Assembly (NCBI RefSeq): GCF_000226255.1
Contig: NZ_AGFG01000030.1
Span: 1 to 64,000, forward strand
Direction of reading: 5' to 3'
From: Desulfovibrio sp. A2
GTDB lineage: Bacteria; Desulfobacterota; Desulfovibrionia; Desulfovibrionales; Desulfovibrionaceae
DNA: 64,000 nucleotides
Every line of letters starts with the position of its first letter. The first letter of the stretch is position 1. Shown here piece after piece: positions 8,443 to 16,402 of this stretch. Position numbers and translations under genes: made by a program. The notes under the pieces are model-generated. The model made no database searches, was not told the DNA's origin, and saw nothing but the letters and a program-made list of their open reading frames with translations.

Positions 8443-8461
8443 GTTGTCCCAATGGGACAAC
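8443..8461. repeat. 19-base palindrome
   Basis: GTTGTCCCA at 8443-8451 and TGGGACAAC at 8453-8461 are perfect reverse complements around one central base. It lies just beyond the 3' end of the ParB-like gene. Its size and symmetry fit a protein-binding operator. Confidence 0.5.
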
Positions 8462-8537
8462 AAGGGAGCGCACGCGAAGGCCCGATGCCCGTAAAATTTC
8501 AACGAGTTAGAGAAGTCAAGGTTTGCGAAAGATTTCC

Positions 8538-9305
8538 CTAGAAATCAGGGGCATTTCCTACCTCGCCTTCCATCCATTTGAGCGCGGTAGACATGAGGCG
8601 CACGGCTTCACTACGCTCCACCGGAGAGAGGTCCCGGTAGTAGTCCCTCAACAATTCTATCTGCCCTTCAAAGCGCTGCACCCCATACAGGGTGCCTACT
8701 TCACCATACGCAACAGCCGCATTGGCGTTACCATCATCAGGCGTATAGGTAGGCTTCCCTTTCTTCTTATCGGGAGTAGTGCTGTTCTGTTCGGAAATAT
8801 CCCGCGCCACGTCAGGGAATAGCTCCTTCATCCATCGCGCAATGGACGACTTTTTTCCACACCCTAGCTCTGCTTCAATATCCCGATATGACTTATACCA
8901 CCGTGGCCCTGCACTACCATCCACCTTGATATGGCGTTCACCTTCCATGTAGCGGATGAATGCGGACCTACAATCAGCCCCTTTTAGGTTTGTCCCATGG
9001 CTTGTGTTCGCGTCTACGCTTCTCGCCTTGGCCTCTGGTATGGTTATCTTGTAGTAAACGTCACAGGGTATCTCCGATATTTTTGCCCGCACAGCAGCCT
9101 TGAGGCGGTGCCATCCGTCAATGACGTAGTAGTTCTGGCCTATCTGCGCTACCTCGATTGGGGGCAATGGGATACCTTGCCTCATCCGTTCTGCGAGGGT
9201 GTCTACCCACTGCTGAATCGTCTTGTTACGGACCTGCGGAAACTCCCGATGCTCTTTCAGAAGCTCGACAGGTAGCGTCATTCGCTTGTGTTCTTTCCTC
9301 GACAT
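8538..9305 (-). CDS. ParB/Srx-fold DNA-binding protein of the element
   Basis: A 255-residue protein. Residues ~15-90 form a ParB N-terminal-like domain with the hallmark stretch YYVIDGWHRLKAAVRA; residues ~150-185 hold a helix-turn-helix-like segment (YRDIEAELGCGKKSSIARWMKELF). The C-terminal third is polar. ParB-type proteins bind specific sites and may use CTP to spread; many small island versions act as regulators instead. The ATG at 9305 is chosen with AGAAGGA upstream, only five bases after the integrase stop, so the two are co-transcribed. No ParA is present, which argues for a regulatory or excision-accessory role rather than classical partitioning. Confidence 0.7.
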   Translation of the reverse strand: MSRKEHKRMTLPVELLKEHREFPQVRNKTIQQWVDTLAERMRQGIPLPPIEVAQIGQNYYVIDGWHRLKAAVRAKISEIPCDVYYKITIPEAKARSVDANTSHGTNLKGADCRSAFIRYMEGERHIKVDGSAGPRWYKSYRDIEAELGCGKKSSIARWMKELFPDVARDISEQNSTTPDKKKGKPTYTPDDGNANAAVAYGEVGTLYGVQRFEGQIELLRDYYRDLSPVERSEAVRLMSTALKWMEGEVGNAPDF

Positions 9306-9310
9306 GTGAA

Positions 9311-11155
9311 CTAGTCCTTCTGTGCCCAAGGATTCGCCTTCAAGGGATGAAGCGGGATGGTGTCATGGAAATTATGAGGCAGAACTACTTCCCTATATAG
9401 TACGTCAGCAGTCACGTACTCATAATCGAATGTAATGTCAGCCCCATCATGCCCAACCACAAATTTCTCCAACTCACGGTCAATCTTGTGGACGCGACAC
9501 GCAGAGATAAACGTATTCCGCAAGGCGTGGAGAGTTACTTCGCTCTTATCATCCTTCATCCCCCCTACGCCCAATGGTCGCCTATAATCTGTCCACCATG
9601 AACCCAACTCCTCACCCGGCTGTACACCCGGCACAACTCGGAGATTCGGGAATATCGGGCTGGCCTTGTCTTTTATCTCTTCAACATATTTGAGCAAGCC
9701 AAGCTCAACCAAGAAAGGATGAACCGGGGCGTAGCGCCTACCCGCCGGTGTCTTTACCTGCTTCCCATCTACCACGTTCACATCGAATATCAGCACTCCA
9801 GCTTGCATCCTGATATTCTCCGGGCGCAACTGACACACTTCCCCCCTGCGCATACCTGTAAACAACAGGATAAGAGGGCACCAGAAGCGTTCAGGGCTGT
9901 ACCCCTTCCTTGGCGCATCCCACACCCCCAAGTAGTTATCCGCAGAGAAAAGTATACCAAGCTCTTCCAGCGAATACCCCCTTGCATCTCCCTCAACGTG
10001 AACCACCCCTTTCTTTCGCACCTTCACCTTGGGGAGAGCATCCGTAAGCCCTTCAGCGTCTATCGTGAACTCTCTCGAATATACCTTCTTCACCCACCGT
10101 AGAAATGTGCCTACCGCCTCGTAAATGAACGCCCTACGCTTGTCAGAAATACGCTTACCATCGTTGCCTTCTGCAATCTGCTTATACGTTGCCCCCTTAT
10201 CCCGCTTCTTTGAAGCGTGTGGGGGTAACTTCTCTATTACCCTACCGTAGTCCCGCAACAGCTCCCACCTCATCGCGCCAATATGAACGTGCGCCCCGGC
10301 CACTTCGTGGCATATCTCCACAAATTGGTTGAGGATACCCTCATTGTCCGTCGTCGTCCTTGGTGCCCAATCTATCCCCTTCTTGGCTTCAATGTAGGCG
10401 GCAATCATGTCAGGAAGCAGAGGCGTAGACTTGACCGTAGCGGGGGATGTGGAGGGAATTGACACCCCATTTGACGGGGCTACCTCCTGCACCGTAGCCA
10501 CCTTATCCACCCCCACTAGCTCCTCATACAACTCCCTCTGCCCCTGATTCAGCCTACCCGTGAAGACCGTGGCCTGTGCCGCTACGTTTATAACGTGGTC
10601 TACTGCGGCCAAGGCATGGCACAGCTTCAAGAACTGCGTACCCGCTTCGTCTACCCCCGACATACCGCACTCACCGAGCAAGCCAAGGGCCATTCCCTTA
10701 TAGCGGTCAAGCCCAAAGCCCGGCTCGTTGACTGCCATTGAGTACATGGCGTCACTTGCCAAGAGTTCATTAGCGTCCAACTGTGCAAGCAAGCGCCCTT
10801 CCGAACGCACCCCCCTGATGCGCTGTTCTCGCGTAGCCTTCAGCCCATCGTCCAAGGCACGGTCTGCAAGCTCACGTATCTTGGCGTCAGCAAGGAACTC
10901 ATCCGGGTTGGTCGGGTCAGACATACGCCCTCCTCTGGCGGTGATGGCTAGGTAGGTGTCGGCAAGCTCGAAGACTTGAAACAAAGACGCCGCGAGAGCA
11001 AGCGCGATGGGCTTGGCTACCCGGATATAGGGCGTGTCGAGAGAACGCCGGTACTCCTTGCGGCCTAGACAGGCTTGGAGACGGACGGGCACCCTCATGC
11101 GGAAGTGTAGCAGGGTCCGATGCTGGACGATGTATGGGGTAGCAGAAACAGGCAT
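9311..11155 (-). CDS. Tyrosine-recombinase integrase of the tRNA-Leu element
   Basis: A 614-residue site-specific recombinase. The C-terminal catalytic domain shows FTGMRRGEVCQLR (first catalytic Arg), TLHALRNTFISACR (the HxxR box), FVVGHDGADITFDYEYVT (the third-box His and, a few residues on, the Tyr candidates), giving the expected R-H-R-H-Y set. The N-terminal ~230 residues are an arm/SAM-like and accessory region (RTLLHFRMRVPVRLQACLG opening) as seen in long island integrases. GGAGG precedes the ATG at 11155. The gene starts ~100 bases from the intact tRNA-Leu, as is usual for elements that integrate into tRNA 3' ends. It should catalyse attP x attB integration and, with a helper, excision. 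Confidence 0.88.
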   Translation of the reverse strand: MPVSATPYIVQHRTLLHFRMRVPVRLQACLGRKEYRRSLDTPYIRVAKPIALALAASLFQVFELADTYLAITARGGRMSDPTNPDEFLADAKIRELADRALDDGLKATREQRIRGVRSEGRLLAQLDANELLASDAMYSMAVNEPGFGLDRYKGMALGLLGECGMSGVDEAGTQFLKLCHALAAVDHVINVAAQATVFTGRLNQGQRELYEELVGVDKVATVQEVAPSNGVSIPSTSPATVKSTPLLPDMIAAYIEAKKGIDWAPRTTTDNEGILNQFVEICHEVAGAHVHIGAMRWELLRDYGRVIEKLPPHASKKRDKGATYKQIAEGNDGKRISDKRRAFIYEAVGTFLRWVKKVYSREFTIDAEGLTDALPKVKVRKKGVVHVEGDARGYSLEELGILFSADNYLGVWDAPRKGYSPERFWCPLILLFTGMRRGEVCQLRPENIRMQAGVLIFDVNVVDGKQVKTPAGRRYAPVHPFLVELGLLKYVEEIKDKASPIFPNLRVVPGVQPGEELGSWWTDYRRPLGVGGMKDDKSEVTLHALRNTFISACRVHKIDRELEKFVVGHDGADITFDYEYVTADVLYREVVLPHNFHDTIPLHPLKANPWAQKD

Positions 11156-11253
11156 GGCCAGCCTCCATCTGTGCCCTACGGTTGTGTATCCGCAGAATCC
11201 GACGAGAGCTGGCCAACCAAAAATCGCAGCAAGTTCAGCGACTTAATATGCCA

Positions 11254-11271
11254 ATGGTGCCGAGGAAGGGA
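11254..11271 (+). repeat. Right attachment site within tRNA-Leu
   Basis: Identical 18-base copy of 5383-5400. Here it is part of the complete tRNA-Leu 3' end, so the tRNA remained functional after integration. Confidence 0.82.
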
Positions 11272-11341
11272 CTCGAACCCTTACAGGATTTCTCCCACTA
11301 CCCCCTCAAGATAGCGTGTCTACCAATTCCACCACCTCGGC
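11255..11341 (-). tRNA. tRNA-Leu (anticodon GAG)
   Basis: The minus strand folds into an 87-base class II tRNA. The acceptor stem GCCGAGG pairs with CCTCGGC, followed by discriminator A and an encoded CCA end. The D arm is TGGTGGAATTGGTAGACAC-like, the anticodon stem CTATC/GGTAG encloses a TTGAGGG loop with anticodon GAG, the long variable arm contains GTGGGAGAAATCC, and the T arm is AGGGTTCGAGTCCCT. It reads CTC/CTT leucine codons. It is the integration target of the adjacent element. Confidence 0.95.
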
Positions 11342-11865
11342 ACGGGGAACGACCGTATAGCCTTGGACAACCCGGCTTGGCAAGCGTTTTCTGCTGCTTT
11401 TCCGCGCCCCGATGACTGTCACGGGCAGACGGACGACATGGGCGTGCCACCGGTGCACAGGGCCAGCATCCGGCCCGCACCCCGTTCACACCTGGCCCAC
11501 GGCGAACGCACGTCGGCACGGCAGCCGCCACAGCACGCCACAGAACGGAACGAGGACGGCGTGAGGCCGGGTACCCGTGCCACCCTTCCGGCTCTCTCAT
11601 GGAGGTACGGAGCCCATGGCGCACGGCAGTCCCGCCCCCCCGCGTGGCGATTCCATCGCGCCATCAGCGGCTTGCGGTGGTTGCGGGTTTGCATGTACTG
11701 TCGAGCCCTGCCTCCATCCGCCCCGGCACCGGCCCTTTTCCGGTGGCCGCCGCCCTTGCGGGCCGCCCATGCCACGGGCATGGCGCTGCCCTGTCGTGCG
11801 GCCTGCCACGTCCTTTCCGGCCGGCCACGGCGGCCACACCGAACACCAGCGAACCACACCGACGC
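11342..11865. other. Spacer holding the tRNA promoter
   Basis: No protein gene is supported. On the minus strand TTGCCA (11378-11383) and TATACG (11354-11359) are 18 bases apart and ~13 bases from the tRNA 5' end, a good promoter for tRNA-Leu. The remainder up to the DUF1786 start is GC-rich with no clear signal and no strong ribosome site. Confidence 0.5.
11354..11383 (-). promoter_or_regulatory. Promoter of tRNA-Leu
   Basis: -35 TTGCCA and -10 TATACG on the minus strand with 18-base spacing, immediately upstream of the tRNA 5' end. Confidence 0.55.
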
Positions 11866-12966
11866 ATGAACATACCCAACTTCCGCCCCGCCCCGCAGGA
11901 CACCGGCAGCATCCTGTGCCTGGACATCGGCAGCGGCACCCAGGACGTGCTGCTGACCATGCCCGGCCTGAACCCGGAAAACTGGCCGCGCTTCGTGCTG
12001 CCCACGCCCGCGCGCCGGGTGGCGAAACGCATCGCCGAGCTCACCGCCGAAGGCCGTCACATCTGGCTGCACGGCGAGAACATGGGCGGCGGGTTCTTTG
12101 GCGCGGTGAAGGCCCACGTGGCCGCCGGGCTGCGCATGGTCGCCCATCCCGATGCCGCACTGGCCCTGCACGACAACCCGGAACGGGTGCGCGCCCTGGG
12201 CGTGGAGATTGCCGACGCCTGCCCCGCCGGTTTCGCGCCGGTGCGCCTGGCCGACTACGAGCCCGGCTTCTGGCGCGCCCTGCTGGATACCTGCGGCCTG
12301 CCGCAGCCGCACTTGGTGGTGGCCGCCGCGCAGGACCACGGGCACCATCCGCAGGGGTCCAACACGGTGGGACGCTTCGAGCTGTGGCGCGACTTTCTCA
12401 ATACGCCCGCGGACGGCCAGTCCGGTGACGGCCAAGCAGGCGCGAACCCGGCCAGCCTGATCTACGCCACGCCGCCCGCCCACTTCACCCGCCTGGCAAC
12501 CTTGCAGCGGGCCATCGGCGGCGGCCCCGTGGCCGACACTGGCGCGGCCGCCGTGCTGGGCGCGCTGGCCCAGCCGGAGGTGCAGGCCCGCAGCGCCCGC
12601 GAAGGGGTGCTGGTGGTCAACGCGGGCAACAGCCACACCATCGCCTTTCTGGTGTTTCGCCAGCGGGTGTGGGGCGTGTACGAGCACCACACCGGCATGC
12701 TGACCACCGAAAGCCTGCTGCACGACCTGAACGAATTCCGCCTGTGCTGGCTGCCCGACGAGCAGGTGCGGGCCGCCGGGGGCCACGGCAGCGCCTTTGC
12801 CCCCGACATCCCGCCGGAGACCGAGGGCTTTCGCCCCGCTTTCGTGCTGGGGCCGCGCCGCGAGATGCTGCGCGGGCACGGCCAGTTCATCGCCCCGCAC
12901 GGCGACATGATGCTGGCGGGCTGCCACGGCCTGCTGCACGGGCTGGCCCTGCGCGGCGGCGCATAG
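11866..12966 (+). CDS. DUF1786 family protein (ASKHA-like fold suspected)
   Basis: A 366-residue protein matching the general layout of DUF1786 proteins, which some databases label putative pyruvate formate-lyase activating enzyme without evidence; no radical-SAM CxxxCxxC motif is present here. Two phosphate-loop-like segments, CLDIGSGTQD near residue 20 and VVNAGNSHTIAFLV near residue 250, resemble the phosphate-1 and phosphate-2 motifs of actin/hexokinase-type ATPases, so an ATP-binding fold is plausible (my inference). A Gly/Gln/Asp stretch near residues 185-195 looks like an expansion. The ATG at 11866 lacks a strong ribosome site. It sits 82 bases before a PaaK-type ligase and may be co-transcribed. 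Confidence 0.6.
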   Translation: MNIPNFRPAPQDTGSILCLDIGSGTQDVLLTMPGLNPENWPRFVLPTPARRVAKRIAELTAEGRHIWLHGENMGGGFFGAVKAHVAAGLRMVAHPDAALALHDNPERVRALGVEIADACPAGFAPVRLADYEPGFWRALLDTCGLPQPHLVVAAAQDHGHHPQGSNTVGRFELWRDFLNTPADGQSGDGQAGANPASLIYATPPAHFTRLATLQRAIGGGPVADTGAAAVLGALAQPEVQARSAREGVLVVNAGNSHTIAFLVFRQRVWGVYEHHTGMLTTESLLHDLNEFRLCWLPDEQVRAAGGHGSAFAPDIPPETEGFRPAFVLGPRREMLRGHGQFIAPHGDMMLAGCHGLLHGLALRGGA

Positions 12967-13048
12967 GCCCGCGCGCCCACCCGCCGCGCCATCCGCATTC
13001 ACCGGCCAACACGGCCCGCCACGCGGGCAACCATAAGAGAGGGGTGCC

Positions 13049-14353
13049 ATGGAGTTCTTCGACATCGCCGAAACCTGGAGCCGCGAGGCCATCTCCGCCG
13101 CCCAGATCGTCCGCCTGCGCAACACCGTCGAGCAGGCCATGAAGTCGCCCTTCTACGGCCAGCGGCTGAAGGAGGCGGGCGTCACCCCCGGCTCCATCCG
13201 CTCGCTGGACGACGTGCGGCGCATCCCGCTCACCAGCAAGGACGACCTGCGCTCGCAGTACCCCGACGGGCTGCTCTGCGTGCCCAAGGCCGAGCTTGTG
13301 CGCATGCACGCCTCCAGCGGCACCACCGGCACCCCCACCGTGGTCTACCACACCCAGTCCGACCTCAATTCCTGGGCGGACCTGATGGCCCGCTGCATGT
13401 ACATGGTCGGCATCCGCCGCGAGGACGTGTTCCAGAACATGGCCGGGTACGGCCTGTTCACCGGCGGCCTCGGCATCCACTACGGGGCCGAGCGCCTGGG
13501 CTGCCTGACCATCCCCGCCGGGGCGGGCAACACCCGCCGCCAGGTCAAGCTGGTGCGCGACTTCAAGACCACCGTGGCGCACATCATTCCTTCCTACGCG
13601 CTGTACCTGGGCGGCGCGCTGCGCGACGAAGGCGACGACCCCGCCGCCCTGCCCCTGCGCATCGCCCTCATCGGCGCCGAGCCCCACACCGAGGAGGCCC
13701 GCCGCCGCATCGAGGACATGCTGGGGCTGAAAGCCTACAACTCCTATGGCCTGTCCGAAATGAACGGCCCCGGTGTGGCCTTCGAGTGCGTGCACCAGAA
13801 CGGCCTGCACGTCTGGGAAGACGCCTACATCGCCGAAATCATCGACCCCGCCACCGGCGAACCCGTGCCCGACGGCGAGGTGGGCGAACTGGTCATGACC
13901 ACCCTGTGCCGCCAGGGCATGCCCATCCTGCGCTACCGCACCCGCGACCTTACCCGGTTCCTGCCCGGCGAATGTGCCTGCGGCCGCGTGCACCGCCGGC
14001 TTGACCGCATCCTTGGCCGCGCCGACGACATGCTCATCGTCAAGGGCGTGAACATCTACCCCATGCAGGTGGAACAGGTGCTCATGGGCTTTCCCGAAGT
14101 GGGGCAGAACTACCTCATCGTGCTGGAACGCGACGACTTCCGCGACGTGCTGCGCGTGAAGGTGGAAATCCGCGACGAATACTTCGAGGAAGACATGCGC
14201 AAGCTGCACGGCCTGCGCGAACGCATCACCCGCCGCATCCACGACGAAATCCTGGTCACCCCCAAGGTGGACCTGGTCCAGCACAACAGCCTGCCCAAAA
14301 GCGAAGGCAAGGCCCAGCGCGTGCAGGACCTGCGCGACAAGCCCGCGTTGTAA
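13049..14353 (+). CDS. Phenylacetate-CoA ligase family (PaaK-like) AMP-forming ligase
   Basis: A 434-residue adenylate-forming enzyme. HASSGTTGTPTVVYHT near residues 87-102 is the AMP-binding P-loop, YGLSEMNGPGVAFEC near 233 carries the second nucleotide motif, YRTRDLTRFLPGECACG near 297 holds the conserved Asp and a Cys pair, and the C-terminal lid contains ADDMLIVKGVNIYPMQVE. It should activate an aromatic or related carboxylate with ATP and CoA. GAGAGGGG before the ATG supports the start. In sulfate reducers PaaK-like ligases are numerous, and the acid (phenylacetate, indoleacetate or other) cannot be read from sequence. Active as a soluble cytoplasmic enzyme. Confidence 0.85.
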   Translation: MEFFDIAETWSREAISAAQIVRLRNTVEQAMKSPFYGQRLKEAGVTPGSIRSLDDVRRIPLTSKDDLRSQYPDGLLCVPKAELVRMHASSGTTGTPTVVYHTQSDLNSWADLMARCMYMVGIRREDVFQNMAGYGLFTGGLGIHYGAERLGCLTIPAGAGNTRRQVKLVRDFKTTVAHIIPSYALYLGGALRDEGDDPAALPLRIALIGAEPHTEEARRRIEDMLGLKAYNSYGLSEMNGPGVAFECVHQNGLHVWEDAYIAEIIDPATGEPVPDGEVGELVMTTLCRQGMPILRYRTRDLTRFLPGECACGRVHRRLDRILGRADDMLIVKGVNIYPMQVEQVLMGFPEVGQNYLIVLERDDFRDVLRVKVEIRDEYFEEDMRKLHGLRERITRRIHDEILVTPKVDLVQHNSLPKSEGKAQRVQDLRDKPAL

Positions 14354-14380
14354 GGCGAGCGGACAACGGAACACGAATGT

Positions 14381-14478
14381 GGGGGAAGGGGGGGAACTTT
14401 TGCGGCAGCCGTTTGTGAGCGCACAGCGCGAACATTACGGATGGCGACCGCAGAGCGAAAAGTTCCCTCCCTTCCCCC
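14381..14478. repeat. Palindromic dispersed repeat, copy A
   Basis: Outer arms GGGGGAAGGGGGGAACTTTT and its complement AAAAGTTCCCTCCCTTCCCC pair almost perfectly over ~20 bases. The centre reads GCAGCCGTT...TTACGGATGGCGACCGCAG. The same arrangement recurs at 15136-15235. A tail with CAAAACTTTTCAAG extends to ~14510. It would form a strong cruciform or RNA hairpin after the ligase gene. Confidence 0.75.
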
Positions 14479-14577
14479 ACACCCCCTTCCCTGCCTCAAA
14501 ACTTTTCAAGTGTGGCGTGCGCGGTTAGGCTGAGACAACATCGCCAACTCCTCATCCCCATATCCTCACGGAGACCC

Positions 14578-15087
14578 ATGGACTACATTCTCGCCACCCT
14601 GTGCATCGTCGCGCTGTTCGGCATGATCGGGCTCAACGTGTTCGGGCTGCCGGGCAACTGGCTGGCCGTGGGCGTGCTGGCGCTGTGGAAGCTGCTGGCC
14701 CCCGCCGCGCCGGGCATGGACACGTGGTTCTTCGCCACGCTCATCGGGGCGGCCGCCGTGGGCGAGGCGCTGGAATTCGGCGTGCAGATGCTGGGCGGCA
14801 AGCGCTACGGCTCCACAGGCCGGGGCAACCTGGGCGGCATCCTGGGGGCAATCGCCGGGGCCATTCTGGGTGCGCCCTTCCTGTTCGGCCTGGGTGCGCT
14901 GCCCGGCGCGCTGGCCGGGGCGTGGTTCGGTTGCTACCTTGCGGAACTGAGCCACGGACGCCCGCGCGACGCGGCCCGCCAGGCCGCCTGGGGCGCGTTT
15001 GTGGGCAAGTTCCTGGGCCTGTCGCTCAAGTTCGCCGCCGGGGCCGTGGTGGCGGTCATGGGCGCGGGACAGGTCTGGCCCGCGTAG
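14578..15087 (+). CDS. DUF456 family membrane protein
   Basis: A 169-residue protein with four to five hydrophobic, Gly/Ala-rich segments, typical of the DUF456 family. The motif GLPGNWLAVG after the first helix and the glycine-rich GNLGGILGAIAGAILGAPF block are characteristic. Function is unknown; the family is inner-membrane. The ATG at 14578 follows CGGAG at about 14569-14573. The gene is enclosed between two copies of the same palindromic repeat, one on each side, which isolates it transcriptionally. Confidence 0.75.
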   Translation: MDYILATLCIVALFGMIGLNVFGLPGNWLAVGVLALWKLLAPAAPGMDTWFFATLIGAAAVGEALEFGVQMLGGKRYGSTGRGNLGGILGAIAGAILGAPFLFGLGALPGALAGAWFGCYLAELSHGRPRDAARQAAWGAFVGKFLGLSLKFAAGAVVAVMGAGQVWPA

Positions 15088-15135
15088 ATACCAACTCAAA
15101 ACAATTAAAAAGTTTTGAGGGTGGGATGGGGGTTC

Positions 15136-15235
15136 GGGGGAAGGGAGGGAACTTTTGCGCCAGCCGTTAGGCGAGCGTTACGCGCGAGTCTTACGGATGG
15201 CGACCGCAGCGCGCAAAAGTTCCCTCCCTTCCCCC
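15136..15235. repeat. Palindromic dispersed repeat, copy B
   Basis: GGGGGAAGGGAGGGAACTTT and the complementary AAAGTTCCCTCCCTTCCCCC form the arms; the centre reads CAGCCGTTAGGCGAGCG...TTACGGATGGCGACCGCAG in the same orientation as copy A. A separate small hairpin CTCAAAAC/GTTTTGAG at 15095-15119 precedes it and echoes the tail of copy A in inverted orientation. Confidence 0.75.
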
Positions 15236-15279
15236 GATTCCCTCCCCCCTTTCCCCTAACACTTCTTCCCCATACGACA

Positions 15280-16086
15280 ATGCTGCAAAACCTGACGGTG
15301 GTGCTGGTAAAGACCCGGTTCCCAGAAAACGTGGGCATGGTGGCCCGGGCATGCGCCAACATGGGCGCGCGCGACATCGTGCTGGTGGCCCCGGAGCGCT
15401 GGAGCGACGACGCGGGCGACCCGGCCAAGGCCGTACCGCTGGCCACGCCCAAGGGGCAAGACATCCTGGCCGGGGTGCGCGTGGTGGCAACGCTGGCCGA
15501 GGCGGTGGCCGACTGCGCGGTGGTGTTCGGCACCACGGCCCGCACGGGCGGCTGGCGGCGCGAACTGCTCTCGCCCGAGCGGGCGGCGGCAGAGGCCTGC
15601 CCGGTGCTGGCCGGGGGCGACCGGGTGGCCGTGGTGTTCGGCCCGGAAGACCGGGGCCTGACCAACGACGAGATCGAGCACTGCCACAGGCTGCTAACCA
15701 TCCCCACCGCGCCGGAGGCATCCTCGCTGAACCTCGCGCAGGCGGTGCTGGTGGTGCTGTATGAATGCCTGAAAGGCACGGCCGCGCACCCCTTCCGCCC
15801 CGGCCCCGGGCCGGATTCGCGCCTGGCCACCCACGCGGAACTGGAACGCCTGCACGACACCCTGCGCGACACCCTGCTGGCCATCGACTACCTGCGCGCC
15901 GACAACCCCGACTACTTCATGATGCCGGTGCGCCGCTTTCTGGGCCGCACCCGGCTGCGCCGCCACGAATTCGACCTGGTCATGGGCGTGTGCCGCCAGG
16001 TGAAGCGCATGGCGGCACTGGCCGCCACCGTCACCGATGCGCCCGCCGGAAAAAAGAGCACCCCGGACGACACGGAAGACAGGTAA
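15280..16086 (+). CDS. TrmJ-like SPOUT RNA methyltransferase
   Basis: A 268-residue protein. The N-terminal ~165 residues are a SpoU/TrmH-type SPOUT domain: VLVKTRFPENVGMVARACANMG at the start, VVFGPEDRGLTNDEIEHC as the AdoMet-binding knot, and PTAPEASSLNLAQAVLVVLYE as motif 3. The C-terminal ~90 residues are the helical extension seen in TrmJ, which 2'-O-methylates position 32 of tRNAs; rRNA targets are also possible. The ATG at 15280 starts exactly at the conserved domain. The gene follows palindromic repeat copy B and ends before a strong terminator. Confidence 0.82.
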   Translation: MLQNLTVVLVKTRFPENVGMVARACANMGARDIVLVAPERWSDDAGDPAKAVPLATPKGQDILAGVRVVATLAEAVADCAVVFGTTARTGGWRRELLSPERAAAEACPVLAGGDRVAVVFGPEDRGLTNDEIEHCHRLLTIPTAPEASSLNLAQAVLVVLYECLKGTAAHPFRPGPGPDSRLATHAELERLHDTLRDTLLAIDYLRADNPDYFMMPVRRFLGRTRLRRHEFDLVMGVCRQVKRMAALAATVTDAPAGKKSTPDDTEDR

Positions 16087-16402
16087 GAGCAGCCTGCCGC
16101 GCTGCCCGCCACCCTCATTCCCGCACAGCCTTCCGCCCGCGCCCCCGAAATGGCGCAACGCAACGGCCCGGTGTACTGAACCGGGCCGTTTTTGCGTATT
16201 CGACACGGCACACAGCCGCCATCACCAGGACGCTCACCTCGAAAGCTCATTTTTTAGTCTCCTGATTCAGCATGTTAAAGCGCCACTGCAACGCCCGCGT
16301 ATGCAAAAATCGATTGACCTCTTGTGAAAAATGGTGCAACCCCCCATCGGAGAGGTGGGGCCTTACGTACCTGCGGGGGAACGTCAACGGGAGGCAACGA
16401 CC
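16087..16402. other. Spacer between TrmJ-like gene and chemoreceptor
   Basis: Contains the terminator at 16162-16193 and an AT-richer tract at 16235-16335 that probably holds the chemoreceptor promoter. No gene is supported and no defined promoter box was convincing. Confidence 0.4.
16162..16193 (+). terminator. Intrinsic terminator
   Basis: AACGGCCCGG at 16162-16171 pairs perfectly with CCGGGCCGTT at 16181-16190; the last two Ts of the stem run into TTT. Confidence 0.8.

Larger units (their letters stand above)
8041..8537. other. Non-coding segment of the element
   Basis: No supported gene. The segment contains a terminator-like hairpin at 8275-8298, two copies of the phrase CCTTCGGGTGG (8251-8261 and about 8360-8375) and a 19-base palindrome at 8443-8461. 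Such features fit a regulatory or replication/maintenance region of a mobile element, but no defined origin or iteron array was recognised. Confidence 0.4.
5384..11254. mobile_element. Integrative genomic element inserted into a tRNA-Leu(GAG) gene
   Basis: The element is bounded by an 18-base direct repeat: ATGGTGCCGAGGAAGGGA at 5383-5400 and again at 11254-11271, where it is the 3' end of the tRNA-Leu gene. A tyrosine integrase lies next to the intact tRNA, reading away from it. The interior is clearly less GC-rich than the flanks, has a different codon style and contains ParB-like, serine recombinase, BRO-relic and orphan genes. No capsid, tail or conjugation genes are visible, so this is a small island or satellite-like element rather than a full prophage or ICE. 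Mobility has not been shown. Confidence 0.82.

Noticed and set aside
11419-13140. A 573-codon minus-strand frame over the DUF1786 gene
   Set aside because: It is the shadow of a gene with a recognisable family on the plus strand and has no ribosome site or motifs.
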